64,000 nucleotides of DNA, taken from NCBI GenBank assembly GCA_027493675.1, contig JAOSKI010000001.1, positions 372,001 through 436,000 of the forward strand, in the 5' to 3' direction. The DNA is from Microthrixaceae bacterium (GTDB lineage Bacteria; Actinomycetota; Acidimicrobiia; Acidimicrobiales; Microtrichaceae). A program made the translations under genes and the position numbers. Positions within the stretch are counted from its first letter, which is position 1, and every line of letters starts with the position of its first letter. This document shows positions 33,104 through 43,030 of the stretch, one piece after another. The notes under the pieces were generated by a model. The model was not told the origin of the DNA, searched no databases, and saw only the letters and a program-made list of their open reading frames with translations.

Positions 33104-34897
33104 ATGGCTGCGGCCACCGAGGACCCATCGGGTGCAGCGGACGGTCCTGCGGACCGTCGCATGTCGGAATGGATCGGCGATCGCACCGCCGGCCGGGAGC
33201 GACTGGCGGAGGCAGTGCTCCTGGGTGTCTCGGCGTTCGTCGCGTGGGCGTTCCGGTTCGTGCAGGACGACGCGTTCATCACCTACCGGTACGCGCGCAA
33301 CCTCGCCCGGGGCGAGGGCCTCGTGCTGAACCCTGGGGAGAAGGTCGAGGGCTACACCAACTTCGCGTGGACTGTGATCCATGCGATCCCCGAGCGCTTC
33401 GGATGGTCCACCCCGTTGTTCTCCCAGTTGCTCGGCATAGCGATGATGGTCGCGTGCGTGTTCGTGGTGCTGAGGATCACGAGCAGGGTCTTCGGTGGCT
33501 CGGGGTCGACCGGTCCGGGTTTCACCCTCCTGGTGGGTGTCGTGCTGGTCGCCAACATGACGTTCCTCGTGTACTCCACCGGCGGTCTCGAGACCATGAT
33601 GCAGACGCTCACGGTCATGGTGGTCACCTGGGCATTGCTGGATGCGCTGATCGACCGGTCCCGCATCGAGGCGGCCCGACTCCTCTTCGCCGGGCTGTTC
33701 GCCGGTATCGCGATCCTCACCAGGCTCGACTCCGTGGTCTACCTGATCGCGCTGTACGCGGCGGTGCTGTTCCGCCAATGGGGAGCCGGGCGGGGTCGCT
33801 ACGGGGTGCTCCTACGCACGATCGGGCTGTCCGCCCTGCCCGCCGTGTTGCTCGTGGTGCCGTGGCTGGTGTGGAAGCTCGAGTACTACGGCGAGCTGCT
33901 CCCCAACACGTTCTATGCGAAGTCGGCGGCAGGTCCGCTTCAGCCGATCCTCTACGGCCTGCTCTACATCGTTGGCTACCTGTTGTCCTACGGCGCGTTC
34001 CTGCTCGTGGGGCGGATGATCAAGTACCGCAGGAGCTTCTTCGCGATCCCGGGGTGGCTCCTCTGTTCGCCGTGGTTCCGGTGTGGCTCGCGTACTTGGT
34101 CTACGTCGGGGCCGACTTCATGGAGTACCGCTTCATCGTGATCCTGACCCCGCTACTGGCGATGCTCGTGGCGTGGTTGGTGGACCGGTTCGCAAACCCG
34201 GTTCCCCAGGTGTTGCTGGTGAGCGTGCTACTCGTGTTCTCACTCGCGCACCGGTTCGTGGTCCCACCGGTTGCGTTCCCCCGTGCTGTCGTTCCGCACC
34301 ATCAACCATTGGCCCACGGAATCCCCGACCACCTGGTACGGGCTTGGCAACCTGCTGGCTGAGAACTTTCCCGGTGGACCGGGGGTTCAAGGCCAGCCGG
34401 TCATAGCCGTGGCACCCCTGGGGGTCATCTCCTACTTCTCGGATCTGGAGACCATCGACATGCTGGGCCTCACCGATGCCGAGGTGGCCCGCAACGGCGA
34501 CGACGCCCAGATGTACTACCCGGGCCATGTGAAGATGGCCACCCCCGCCTACCTGGAGTCGCGCGGTGTCGACCTGATCGTCGGCCAGCCCGGCCCGACG
34601 CGCGACCCACAGCACTACGACGGGTACCGGCTGAGCCAGTTGGTCTCGGTGTACCCGGTGACCGACCTGAGGGAACTGCCCGAGGATGCCGTCGTGGTGG
34701 AACTGCCGGCGACGACCACGGCCGATGGTGTGGACATCGTGTGGCCGACCATCTACCTGGGCGGCAACGAGCGCGTCGACGATGCGATCGAGCGCAACGG
34801 GTGGGTTGTGAAGCCCATCATCCGCGAGTGCGACCCCGACGACCTGGGTGCGTGGCTGCAGCGCGTGGTCGCCGACCGGACCTGTCCGGACCTGTGA
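33104..34897 (+). CDS. AftB-like polytopic membrane glycosyltransferase (GT-C fold), frameshifted
   Basis: The first extracytoplasmic loop carries DDAFITYRYARNLARGEGLV followed by NPGEKVEGYTNF, the pattern seen in the mycobacterial arabinofuranosyltransferase AftB group, with the Asp pair that binds decaprenyl-phosphate sugar in GT-C enzymes. Roughly ten hydrophobic helices follow (VGVVLVANMTFLVYSTGG, LLYIVGYLLSYGAFLLVG, VPVWLAYLVYVGADF), then a soluble C-terminal domain from about 34330. Shifts near 34060 and 34285. Probably adds a sugar to a cell-envelope polymer; the sugar is not readable. Alternative starts: TTG 33077 overlapping the malic enzyme stop, or GTG 33086. Confidence 0.7.
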
Positions 34898-34930
34898 GGA
34901 CCATGGTGCATATGACGAGGACGGCTCCTC

Positions 34931-36147
34931 TCAGCGCGCAGGGGTGGCCGAGCGCGTCTTGAGCTTCATGAGCGGTCGTTCCACATACCGATGGCCCGCT
35001 TCGGTCGTCAGCACCAGGACCGGAAGGTAGAGGATCACCGCCACTGCCGGGTTTCCGGGTACGAAGTTGACGAGGATCACGAACAGCGGTACGTGAATGA
35101 GGTAGATGGCGTAGCTGCGCACGCCGACGATCAGCGCCGGCTTCCAGGACAGCACCGGTCGCAACCAGTGCTCGGGTGTCCGGACCATCGCGAACACGAC
35201 CACCGCTGTGCAGAGGCTGCAGATGGTGAAGCCGAACTCACCCCAGTACAGCCCGTCGGAAAGATCACCACCGCTCATCGGGGGAGAACGGCACGAAGAC
35301 GCCGAGCGGCTTGGCGAAGGAAGTGCCGACGAAGACGGTGCCGACGAAGACGAGAGCGGCCACCGTGGCCGCGTGACCCGTGATGCGTCCGAGGCGCGGC
35401 GGGAGATCCGCCGGGAGCTTGGCGTTGAGGAACGCCAGGACCACGCCCAGCATGATGGCGTCGGGTCGTTGGTACCACGCCATGCGTGGGCCCACGTGGC
35501 CTGACAGTCGTGCAACGGAGATGATCACGTATGCGCCCAGGAAGGCGCAGATCAACTGGGTGACGAGCCGGCGGTGGATCGCGAACAGCGTGATCAACAC
35601 CCCGAAGACGTAGTAGTGCTCCTCCACCGAGAGGCTCCACAGCTGGATCAGAGGTCGGATCTCGGGGGAACTCACCGGTGAGGATCTCGATGCCCACCGG
35701 ATGGATCACGTGGTAGACGTAGAAGGCCCCTGCGACGGCGTCGCTCTTGGTTATCTCCCAGAGCTGCCCGTAGGTGATGTCGTCGGGTACCCCGGCGGTC
35801 GTGTTGGTGCCGTAGATGGTCATTGCCACGAAGATCGACACCACAGTGACCCCGATGACGATGTAGAGCATCGGCAGCAGCCTCAGCGCGCGTCGCTTGT
35901 AGAAGTTGCGGAGGCTGATGGAACCGGATTTCCGGTCCTCTTCGAGCAACAGCGTGGTGATGAGGAAGCCGCTGACGACGAAGAACACATCGACCGCGGC
36001 TGCGAAGCTCGCGAAGTTGGCGTAGCTGAAGTGCGCGAAGAGCACCGCGACCATGAAGTAGCCACGCAGGCCGTCCAAGGGCGGCTGGTGCCCCAGCTTC
36101 GGCGCGACGCTCGTGAAATGGTCCCCGTATTCAGCCTGAGTTCGCAC
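34931..36147 (-). CDS. Acyltransferase family 3 membrane protein (OafA/YrhL-like), frameshifted
   Basis: Polytopic O-acyltransferase, probably acetylating a surface glycan. GTG 36147. LDGLRGYFMVAVLFAHFSY carries the family's conserved early Arg and His; VDVFFVVSGFLITTLLLEE and NFYKRRALRLLPMLYI follow. LWSLSVEEHYYVFG is the hallmark WSLxxEExFY motif. The C-terminus has SYAIYLIHVPLFVILV and HRYVERPLMKLK. About ten membrane helices, no fused SGNH domain; a separate SGNH protein is encoded at 6949. Shifts near 35660 and 35280. Confidence 0.88.
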
Positions 36148-36172
36148 CTGACTGCCCCACGCCGTCTGTCAG

Positions 36173-36245
36173 TGGTCGGGACCGGCGTCGATCCGGTGAC
36201 CTATCGCTTTTCAGGCGATCGCTCTGCCAACTGAGCTACCCGACC
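36173..36245 (-). tRNA. tRNA-Phe (GAA)
   Basis: 73 nt. Acceptor stem GGTCGGG/CCCGACC with discriminator A; D-arm GTAGCTCAGTTGGCAGAGC; anticodon stem ATCGC/GCGAT with loop CTGAAAA, giving GAA. The T-loop is ATCGACG, with A at position 54, acceptable in actinobacteria. No CCA is encoded. Last of three clustered tRNAs on the minus strand. Confidence 0.93.
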
Positions 36246-36311
36246 GTATGTGCCGGATCCCCGATGTAGGTCACCCGGCTGCATTTTCTCCTCCGGGTGG
36301 AGCCCGGATTG

Positions 36312-36386
36312 CGGTCCCGACGGGATTTGAACCCGCGACCTCTGGCTTGACAGGCCAGCGTGCACTCCAAACTGCACCACGGGACC
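36312..36386 (-). tRNA. tRNA-Asp (GTC)
   Basis: 75 nt. Acceptor GGTCCCG/CGGGACC with discriminator G as required for Asp. Anticodon stem CTGGC/GCCAG with loop CTGTCAA, giving GTC. T-loop TTCAAAT. It would be the substrate of the GluQ enzyme encoded at 26577 if queuosine is present. Confidence 0.94.
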
Positions 36387-36413
36387 GGACTGTGACCGCC
36401 GGAAGGCGGTTCG

Positions 36414-36487
36414 CACCCCCCAACGGGATTCGAACCCGTGTTACCGCCTTGAAAGGGCGGCGTCCTAGGCCGCTGGACGATGGGGGC
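36414..36487 (-). tRNA. tRNA-Glu (TTC), one extra base in acceptor stem
   Basis: Anticodon stem CCGCC/GGCGG with loop CTTTCAA, giving TTC. T-arm ACGGG-TTCGAAT-CCCGT is perfect. The 5' acceptor strand GCCCCCA has five C, but the 3' strand has six G (36416-36421 on the complementary strand) before T, leaving G1 opposite G unless one G is removed. With five G the stem is normal (G1-T72). Most likely a one-base homopolymer insertion error. Confidence 0.9.
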
Positions 36488-36572
36488 TCGCACCCTGCCG
36501 GGAGCCGGGTCAACATAGCAGCACAAACGACCCGAACCAAAGGAACCGGTGTACCGAGAGGGATTCTGTGGC

Positions 36573-37045
36573 TCAGGGATCCAGACCGTGGGTCAGCGCG
36601 GAGACGGTCTGCTCGAGCAGCCCTCCGAGGAGCTCGTAGACGGCGAACGCCTCGGTGTGCCTCGGATCGATGGCACCCCCATGGTCGTCCTCGGTGATGT
36701 CCATCATGGTGCCCAACACGAGCCGCAGGTCGTTGAGCGAACGCATCCATGCCATGAACTGGTCCTCGGTGACCGCTTCGGAGCGCAAGACGGTGCGCAC
36801 CGTGACCAGCGCCTCCAGGCGGTGCTCCACGAGCTCGGGCCCGGCCAGTGCGGCGTAGCCTTCGTTGCGTTCGGTGTCGTCACCGTAGGGGGGAGGAAGA
36901 GCCGCTCGATCAGGGGGCTCGCGGTTCCGAGCAGGGTCTCGAGCTCGGTGCACAAGAGTCTCGATGACTCCACGACCTCCGGTGGGAGCGTCACGACGAA
37001 CATCTCGTCCTGCCGTCGTATCGGGTTCATCCGCATCGGGTTCAT
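36573..37045 (-). CDS. DUF2017 family protein (frameshifted)
   Basis: Actinobacterial family of unknown role, normally encoded beside clpS. ATG 37045 overlaps the clpS stop (ATGA). N-part [21 protein letters not shown]-part [20 protein letters not shown] and [19 protein letters not shown], all helical. One shift near 36890, in the [10 protein letters not shown] segment, joins the two frames. About 157 aa. Coupling suggests a role with ClpS in proteolysis, which is inference only. Confidence 0.82.
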
Positions 37046-37362
37046 GGGTGCAGGTCCCTCGCTTGCCGGGTCAGTCCTGTTGCATGGTGGCCCCACAGGC
37101 CGTGCTCGTGCAGCCTGAACACGTCACGTTCCGCTTCCGACCGGGTTCCGCTCGACACCACGGCCTTGCCTTCGGTGTGGACCTGCATCATGAGCTTGTG
37201 GGCCTTCTCCCTGGAGTGCCCGAACAGCTTGCGCAGGACAAAGGCCACATAGCTCATCAAGTTGATCGGATCGTTCCACACGATCACCACCCAGGGTGTG
37301 TCCACGCCCTCGGTGATGTCAGTGTCCGGCTCGAGGACCTGCGACGGCGCGGTCGTACCCAT
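37042..37362 (-). CDS. clpS: ATP-dependent Clp protease adaptor ClpS
   Basis: Delivers N-degron substrates to a ClpA/ClpC-ClpP machine. Intact, 106 aa from ATG 37362. The N-degron pocket is recognisable in [20 protein letters not shown], then [20 protein letters not shown], the conserved binding helix. The frame is open upstream to 37479, but the extra residues are low-complexity and exceed the family length. It overlaps the DUF2017 gene by 4 nt. Confidence 0.93.
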   Translation of the reverse strand: MGTTAPSQVLEPDTDITEGVDTPWVVIVWNDPINLMSYVAFVLRKLFGHSREKAHKLMMQVHTEGKAVVSSGTRSEAERDVFRLHEHGLWGHHATGLTRQARDLHP

Positions 37363-37495
37363 GCTGTGTATCCGGGCGGGGTGTTCGTAGGCCGCTCCGT
37401 TGCTCCCGGGCCGACCCACCCCGATTGTCCCAATGGCCGACTCGTCCGCGCCACTGTCCGGTCCAACCACGGCGACCATGTCTGAAGGCTAATTT

Positions 37496-37541
37496 CCAAC
37501 GGGGCGGCAGACCACTTCCCAACGGGGTGGCAGACGACCTT
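37496..37541. repeat. Two near-identical 22-23-bp direct repeats
   Basis: CCAACGGGGCGGCAGACCAC (37496-37515) is repeated as CCAACGGGGTGGCAGACGAC from 37519, 23 nt later. They lie between the divergent clpS and ctaB genes. They could be operator copies or a small tandem duplication. Confidence 0.6.
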
Positions 37542-37628
37542 GGAGGGTGGTGGTGACCGGTCTCGTCGATGGTCTGGCGGGGTATGTCTGGCATCGGACG
37601 TTGTGAAGTCCTACCGTCGATTGCGTCT

Positions 37629-38533
37629 ATGGCTGCTCCAGCGGTTCCTCACAGGAACTCGATCGCCTCCACCGTCGGTGCCTACGTGGCGCTCACCAAG
37701 CCGCGCATAATCGAGTTGCTGCTTGTCACGACCGTGCCGGTGATGGTCGTGGCCGAACAGGGGATCCCGTCGCTCTGGCTCATGGTGGCCACCGTCGTCG
37801 GCGGCACACTCAGCGCCGGCGGAGCGAACGCCGTGAACATGTGGGTGGATCGCGACATCGATGCTATGATGGAACGGACCCGCAACCGTCCACTGGTGAC
37901 CGGTGCGGTGACGCCCGCTGCGGCCCTGGCGTTCGCGGTCTGCATCGAGGTTGTCGCGTTCGTGTGGCTGTGGGTGCTCGTCAACCCGCTGTCGGCATGG
38001 CTGGCGCTCGCGGCGTGCCTGTTCTACGTGTTCGTCTACACGCTGTGGCTGAAGCGAACCTCCAAGCAGAACATCGTCATCGGGGGGCGGCCGGTGCTGC
38101 GCCGGTGCTCATCGGCTGGTCGGCGGTGACGGGCACCGTCTCCTGGTCCGCGGTGGCGCTGTTCGGGGTCGTGTTCTTCTGGACCCCGCCGCACTTCTGG
38201 GCTCTGGCGATCCGCTACTCCGACGACTACAGCGCGGTGGATGTGCCCATGCTCCCCTCGGTGGCATCGCTGCGGACCACGACCGCGCAGATGCTTGCCC
38301 ACACCACGGCGATGGTCGTGTGTTCGCTCGTCTTCGGCTACGCCGAGGCGATGGGACCGGTCTACTGGATCGGGGCGGTTGTCACCGGGGTGGCATTCCT
38401 GGGTCTCACCTGGCGTGTTCGTCGGACCGGCTCCGCGTCGGACGCCATGAAGCTCTTCCATTTCTCGATCACCTACCTCACGGTGTTGTTCGCGGCGATG
38501 GCAGTTGACATAGTCGTCAGATTCGGGATCTGA
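37629..38533 (+). CDS. ctaB: Protohaem IX farnesyltransferase (haem O synthase), frameshifted
   Basis: UbiA-family membrane prenyltransferase making haem O for the aa3-type oxidase encoded downstream. ATG 37629. First prenyl-binding motif [20 protein letters not shown] (Asp-rich NxxxDxxxD), preceded by [15 protein letters not shown]. The second half has [17 protein letters not shown] and [10 protein letters not shown]. About nine membrane helices, 301 aa. One shift near 38090 in IVIGGAAGAAP. It opens the oxidase cluster. Confidence 0.94.
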
Positions 38534-38689
38534 CGAGCGGCGAGGTGAACAGGACCAGGTATGTCGGAGGTATTTCCAGGACAGGTGTGGCGTCGCGGTA
38601 GGGTCGCAGCGCACACCGGGGTATCTGTGTGCCCTGGACGGACTCGACGTGGGTGGGCAGAGCCACCGCATCGGAACGAGGGTTAGAGG

Positions 38690-40262
38690 ATGGCAGTAAC
38701 CGATACGACACTCCCGGAACAGCCAACGGGGTCGGCCACCGTCGCCACGCCGGCCACCGCCGGAGAGTTCGAGCAGCTCATCGGAACCGGCGATCACACC
38801 TCGCTTGGCCGGATGTTCGTCGGCTTCTCTCTGTTGTTGTTGGTGGTCGGGCTCGCCATCCGACTGGTCGTTGGGATCGACTTCGCAACCGACAACGGCG
38901 TCTTCGGTTCGTACCTTCCAATGGTGGACGTGAGCTCGTTGATAGCGCTGGTGTTCCTGGGAGTGCTGCCGGCGCTGCTCGGCCTTGCCATCGTCATCGT
39001 GCCGCTGCAGGTCGGTTCCCCATCGATCGCGTTCCCCCGGGCGGCCGCCCTGTCCCTGTGGGCATGGCTCGTGTCCTCGGGGATCTTCGTCACATCGATC
39101 GCACTCGACGGCGGCGTGGGTGGCGGTGACTACGATGCAGCGGCACTGGGCAACATCTCCTTCGGGGTGATGATGGCGTCGCTCGGGCTGGCCGCGGTCT
39201 GTGTCGCCACGACGGTGCTGGCCCACCGGCCCGCGGGGATGTCGCTGGCGCGCGTTCCGCTGTTCGCCTGGTCGATGCTGGTCGCGGCATCCATCTGGAT
39301 CGTCACCTTCGGCGCAGCCCCTGGCCTATACGATCCTCGGACATGTCGCAGCCGACTCCGCTGCGGGCCTGTTCGAGAACTACGAGGTCGGAATGGCCTG
39401 GGTGTTGCGGGGTCCCGCGGTCTACATGCTGGCCATCCCGGTGCTCGGCATCGCCGGTGACGCGGTGGCGCACGTGACCGGCCGGCCATTGCGCAACTAC
39501 GGATTGTTCCAGGGTCTCATCGCAGCGTTCGGTGTGCTCTCCTTCGGGGCCTGGGCTCAGGGCCCCAGGTCGATCAACACGGTCCTGTGGGCGCTGTGGG
39601 CGCTCGCAGTGGCTCTTCCGGTGCTTGGACTCCTCGGCGGCCTGGGGGAGTCACTCAGGCATGCCAGGCCGAGGGCTGACGGTGGTCTGGTTGCTTCGCT
39701 GGTCGCGCTGGTGGTGCTGTTGGGCGGGGTGCTCGTCGGCGTGGTGATCGCGCTCGACTCCGCCGGATCGGGCACCCTGTTCGACTTCGAGCCGGTGGCT
39801 CTGTCGGGTGCGCAGTCGCTGTTCGTGATCACCGCGGCGGTCATCGGGGTGGTTGCGGGATCGGCACACTGGTCACCCCAGATCTGGGGTGCGCGGTCCA
39901 AGGCCACCACGGTCACCGGGGCGAGCCTCCTCCTCGCCGCCGGCGGAGCGCTCGTGGGACTCGTCCTCGCAGTCGATGTCTTCCTGGTCGCGAACGACGT
40001 CGACGCGTCCACTGCTCTCGGTGTCCTCTCGGCAGTGGGCGCCCTTCTCATGTGTGTCGGGGTACTGGCGGCGTTGTCGGCTTCCATGGGCTCAGCCCGC
40101 GTCGCATACGAGCGCGGGGACACCGGGCCGTCGGAGGCCACCGGCCTTACACTCGAGTGGCAGGTCCCCTGGCCCGCGGTCGGGGCGGAACGCACCATCG
40201 CGCTTCCCGAGGAGTTCACCTCGCCGTACCCGTTCGCTGCTACCGAGGAGGCCAGCCGATGA
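38690..40262 (+). CDS. Haem-copper oxidase subunit I-like protein lacking all metal ligands (frameshifted)
   Basis: About 524 aa, around 12 membrane helices. It aligns by eye with the genuine subunit I at 43031: VPLQVGSPSIAFPRAAALSL matches LPLQIGG..DVAFPRMNALSL; RGPAVYMLAIPVLGIAGDAV matches FGHPEVYIMILPSFGIVSEV; FGAWAQ matches WGVWAH; GSAHWSPQIWG matches GIYFWYPKMFG. Yet the haem a His (MHG) is replaced in MVDVSSLIAL, the CuB His of HPEVY is missing, the HH pair is Q-G, and no HFH occurs. It therefore cannot bind the normal cofactors. One shift near 39325. It overlaps the next gene by 4 nt. Confidence 0.7.
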
Positions 40263-40837
40263 CCAGCCCGGCGATCATCACGCCCGCGCGCACCGTCCCG
40301 AGGCGCCGCGAGATGCTCTTCGGCACCGCGTTCGCCACATCAGGCGTGGTGATGCTGTTGCTCACCCTCGTGGGGGCCTACGTGGCGGCGCGGAACGCCG
40401 CAGGCGCCGCATGGCTCGAATCGAATGTGATCCCGTTGACCCAACCCAACATGCAGATGGCCGGTCTGGCGCTGTCTGCGGTGACCATGCAGTGGGCCGT
40501 GTACGCGATCAGCAACGACGACCGCACCAGCACCTACGTTGCGTTGGGTGCCACGCTCCTCCTCGGCGCGGCGTTCGTCAACCAGACGATCTTCTTGTGG
40601 AAGTTCACTGCGATCACCGGGGACCAGCCCGAGGGTCTGTTGTTCTATTCGGTGACCGGAACCCATGTCGCAATGGTCCTGGCCGCGATGGTGTTCGTGG
40701 TGTTCGTGGCTTTCAGGGCCCTCGGTGGGCAGTACTCCAGCCGTAACCCCGATGGCATTGCCGCCGCTGCGGTCCTGTGGGACGCCGCGGTCGCGCTCTA
40801 TGTGGTCATCTGGGTCGCCGTCTACATCATGAAGTGA
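40259..40837 (+). CDS. Divergent haem-copper oxidase subunit III-like membrane protein
   Basis: Intact, 192 aa, about five helices. Similar to the genuine subunit III at 45078: LLFYSVTGTHVAMVLAAMVF matches SAFYTLTGFHGVHVAVGILM, and AAVLWDAAVALYVVIWVAVYIM matches the C-terminal WHFVD.VWVVIFTIVYL. The conserved WHFVD and the helix-III Glu region are changed, so lipid and proton-related residues are lost. The start overlaps the upstream stop (ATGA), so the two divergent proteins are made together. Confidence 0.68.
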   Translation: MTSPAIITPARTVPRRREMLFGTAFATSGVVMLLLTLVGAYVAARNAAGAAWLESNVIPLTQPNMQMAGLALSAVTMQWAVYAISNDDRTSTYVALGATLLLGAAFVNQTIFLWKFTAITGDQPEGLLFYSVTGTHVAMVLAAMVFVVFVAFRALGGQYSSRNPDGIAAAAVLWDAAVALYVVIWVAVYIMK

Positions 40838-40844
40838 GCAGCAG

Positions 40845-41742
40845 ATGATCACTCGGGCTTCCAGGTTCTTCTTCGCAGCAGCAGCCATCGGCTACCTGTC
40901 TGCGCTGCTCTACGGCTTCCTCACCGGTGCCTCCGACCACGGTGGGGTCACAGTGGTGTTCACCGACGGGGGTGTCGTCGATTCGGTGATCGGACCGCTC
41001 ACCTTCGGATGGAAGGGGTTGGGTCGGTGAGCACATCGGTTACACGGTTCTGTTGGCCTTTGCCGCTGCCATGGCCATGCTTGGCGGATTCACCTCCGCC
41101 ACCCGAGACGCAGATGCCGAGGCGCTCGCACAGCTCGAGGGGATCGACGCTGCTCAACTGCCCCCTGCTGCGGTACCCGCCGGACTCAGCTGGTGGCCGC
41201 TGTTGGCGGGCCTCGGGACGGGTGTGGTCATCGTGGGCCTCGTGTTCTCCAACTGGTTGATGTGGGCCGGTGTGGTCGTCCTGGTGGCTGCGGCGATCGA
41301 GTGGACCGCCAAGGCGTGGTCCGAGCGGGCCACTGAGGATGCAGCGAGCAACGCCGAATACCGCAGCCGCCTGCTGCAGCCGGCCGAGGTACCGATCGCC
41401 TCGGCTCTGGTCATCGCCGTGGTGGCTGTGGCGATCTCACGGGTGTTGCTGGCGGTGCCGAAGTCGGCTGCTGTCTACATCATCATCGCGCTCGCCGCGG
41501 TGATCTTCGGCGTGGCGAACCTGCTCGCCGGCCGGCCGGATCTCAAGGGGAGGGTGCTTGGCGCTGTCGTGATCGTGAGCATGCTGGTGATCATCGCCGC
41601 CGGCATCGCCGGCGGAATGGCCGGTACCAGGGACTTCGAGGAGCACCACGGAGAAGGTGCGCTGGAAGCGGTGCCGGCGGTTGCTTCCCACGAGGTGGCG
41701 TTGGACGAGTACGACCCGGTCGCGACCGGGCGCGGAATCTGA
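40845..41742 (+). CDS. Polytopic membrane protein of the oxidase cluster (frameshifted)
   Basis: About 299 aa, six or seven hydrophobic helices: FFFAAAAIGYLSALLYGFLT, YTVLLAFAAAMAMLGGF, WPLLAGLGTGVVIVGLVF, WAGVVVLVAAAIEW, IASALVIAVVAVAISRVLLA, YIIIALAAVIFGVANLL and VLGAVVIVSMLVIIAAGIAG. The SWWPLLAGLG...VLVAAAIEWTAKAW part resembles the small actinobacterial subunit IV (CtaF). A shift lies near 41020. No catalytic residues can be named. Its position between the subunit I/III-like pair and ctaC suggests an assembly or accessory role. Confidence 0.55.
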
Positions 41743-41755
41743 CAAGAGGATCGGA

Positions 41756-42963
41756 ATGCGGAACAAGCGCAATGCAACCATCGCCCTCGTACTGGGCACC
41801 ATCGCATGCCTCGTCGGCGGCTGGCTCCTGTTGCGGGGCGCGACGAGCCTCAAGACGTTCCCGCTCAACACGCTGAGCCCGGAGGGCGAGAAGGCCGACA
41901 TCATCTACGATCTCGTGGTGCCGGTGTTCGCGGTTGCCGGTGTGGTGTTCATAGCGGTGGAGGTCGGGGTCCTGTGGATGGCCTACCGCTTCCGTCGCAA
42001 CGACGACGAGGTCGACGGTGAGGGCGAGCCGGTGCAGTTGCACGGCAACACCGGCCTCGAGATCGGCTGGACGCTCGTGCCGCGGTGATCCTGGCGGTGA
42101 TCGCGGTGTTCAACGTCAACGCGATCCTGAAGTTGGACGAGGTGAGCGACGACGCGATCGACGTGACGGTCATCGGGCAGCAGTGGTGGTGGGAGTTCCG
42201 CTACGACACCGACGACGACGGTGTGGTCGACATCATCACCGCGTCGCAGCTCGTGATGCCCGCCGGTCGTGACGTCCGCCTGCAGATCCAGTCACGCGAC
42301 GTGATCCACTCGTTCTGGATCCCCGCGCTCAACGGCAAGAAGGACGCGGTTCCCGGTCGTACCCATCCCCTGGTCCTGGAGGCGGCCGAGCCCGGCATCT
42401 ACCAGGGGCAGTGCACTGAGTTCTGTGGCCTGTCGCACGGTGTGATGCGGATGCAGGTGAAGGTGCTCCCGCCAGAGGAGTACGACGTGTGGATCGACGC
42501 GATGACCACTCCTCCGGAGCAGCCCACCGACGAGCTCGCCAAGGCAGGCCAGGACGTGTTCGTCCAGCAGTGCACCTCCTGTCATCAGGTGAACGGGCTC
42601 GAACCTGGAGCGGAGGCACCGTACGGGTACGCGAGGCTCCCCAACCCCGACTACGGAGAAGACGTCGGTTCCACCCTGGCATCCAAGAACGCGCCGAACC
42701 TGACCCACCTGATGATGCGCGACACCTTCGCCGGCAGCCTGCTCGACCTCTACGAGGGAAGCTCCGATTTCGTCGAGACGACAGTCGGCTCCGCCGAGGC
42801 CGTCCCCTCGGGTGAACCTGCGGTCAACAACCTCAAGCGTTGGCTGCGCAACCCGGAGGACGTCAAGCCGATGAACCCCGAGAACAACCAGGGGATGCCC
42901 GACCTCGGACTGTCCGAGCAGCAGATCGATGAACTCGTCGCCTACCTGGTGACGTTGAAGTAA
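41756..42963 (+). CDS. ctaC: Cytochrome c oxidase subunit II fused to cytochrome c (caa3 type), frameshifted
   Basis: Accepts electrons and passes them to subunit I. A signal/first helix and a second helix (IYDLVVPVFAVAGVVFIAVE) anchor the protein. The CuA domain has QQWWWEFRYD, VIHSFWIPALNGKKDAVPGR and CTEFCGLSHGVMRMQV, with both Cys, both His and the Met. A C-terminal class I cytochrome c domain follows, with QQCTSCHQVNG (CxxCH) and a later distal Met in PMNPENNQGMPDLG. One shift near 42085. About 402 aa. The fused haem makes the enzyme caa3-type. AGAGGA lies upstream of ATG 41756. Confidence 0.94.
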
Positions 42964-43030
42964 CTTCCCCAGTCTCGTCCACCGACACCGACGTCGTGCA
43001 CCAACTGCAGCGGCAAAGGAAACCGATCCC

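Noticed and set aside
38611-38632. GCACAC/GTGTGC stem upstream of the subunit-I-like gene
   Set aside because: Six base pairs with a 10-nt loop and no conserved riboswitch or operator features.
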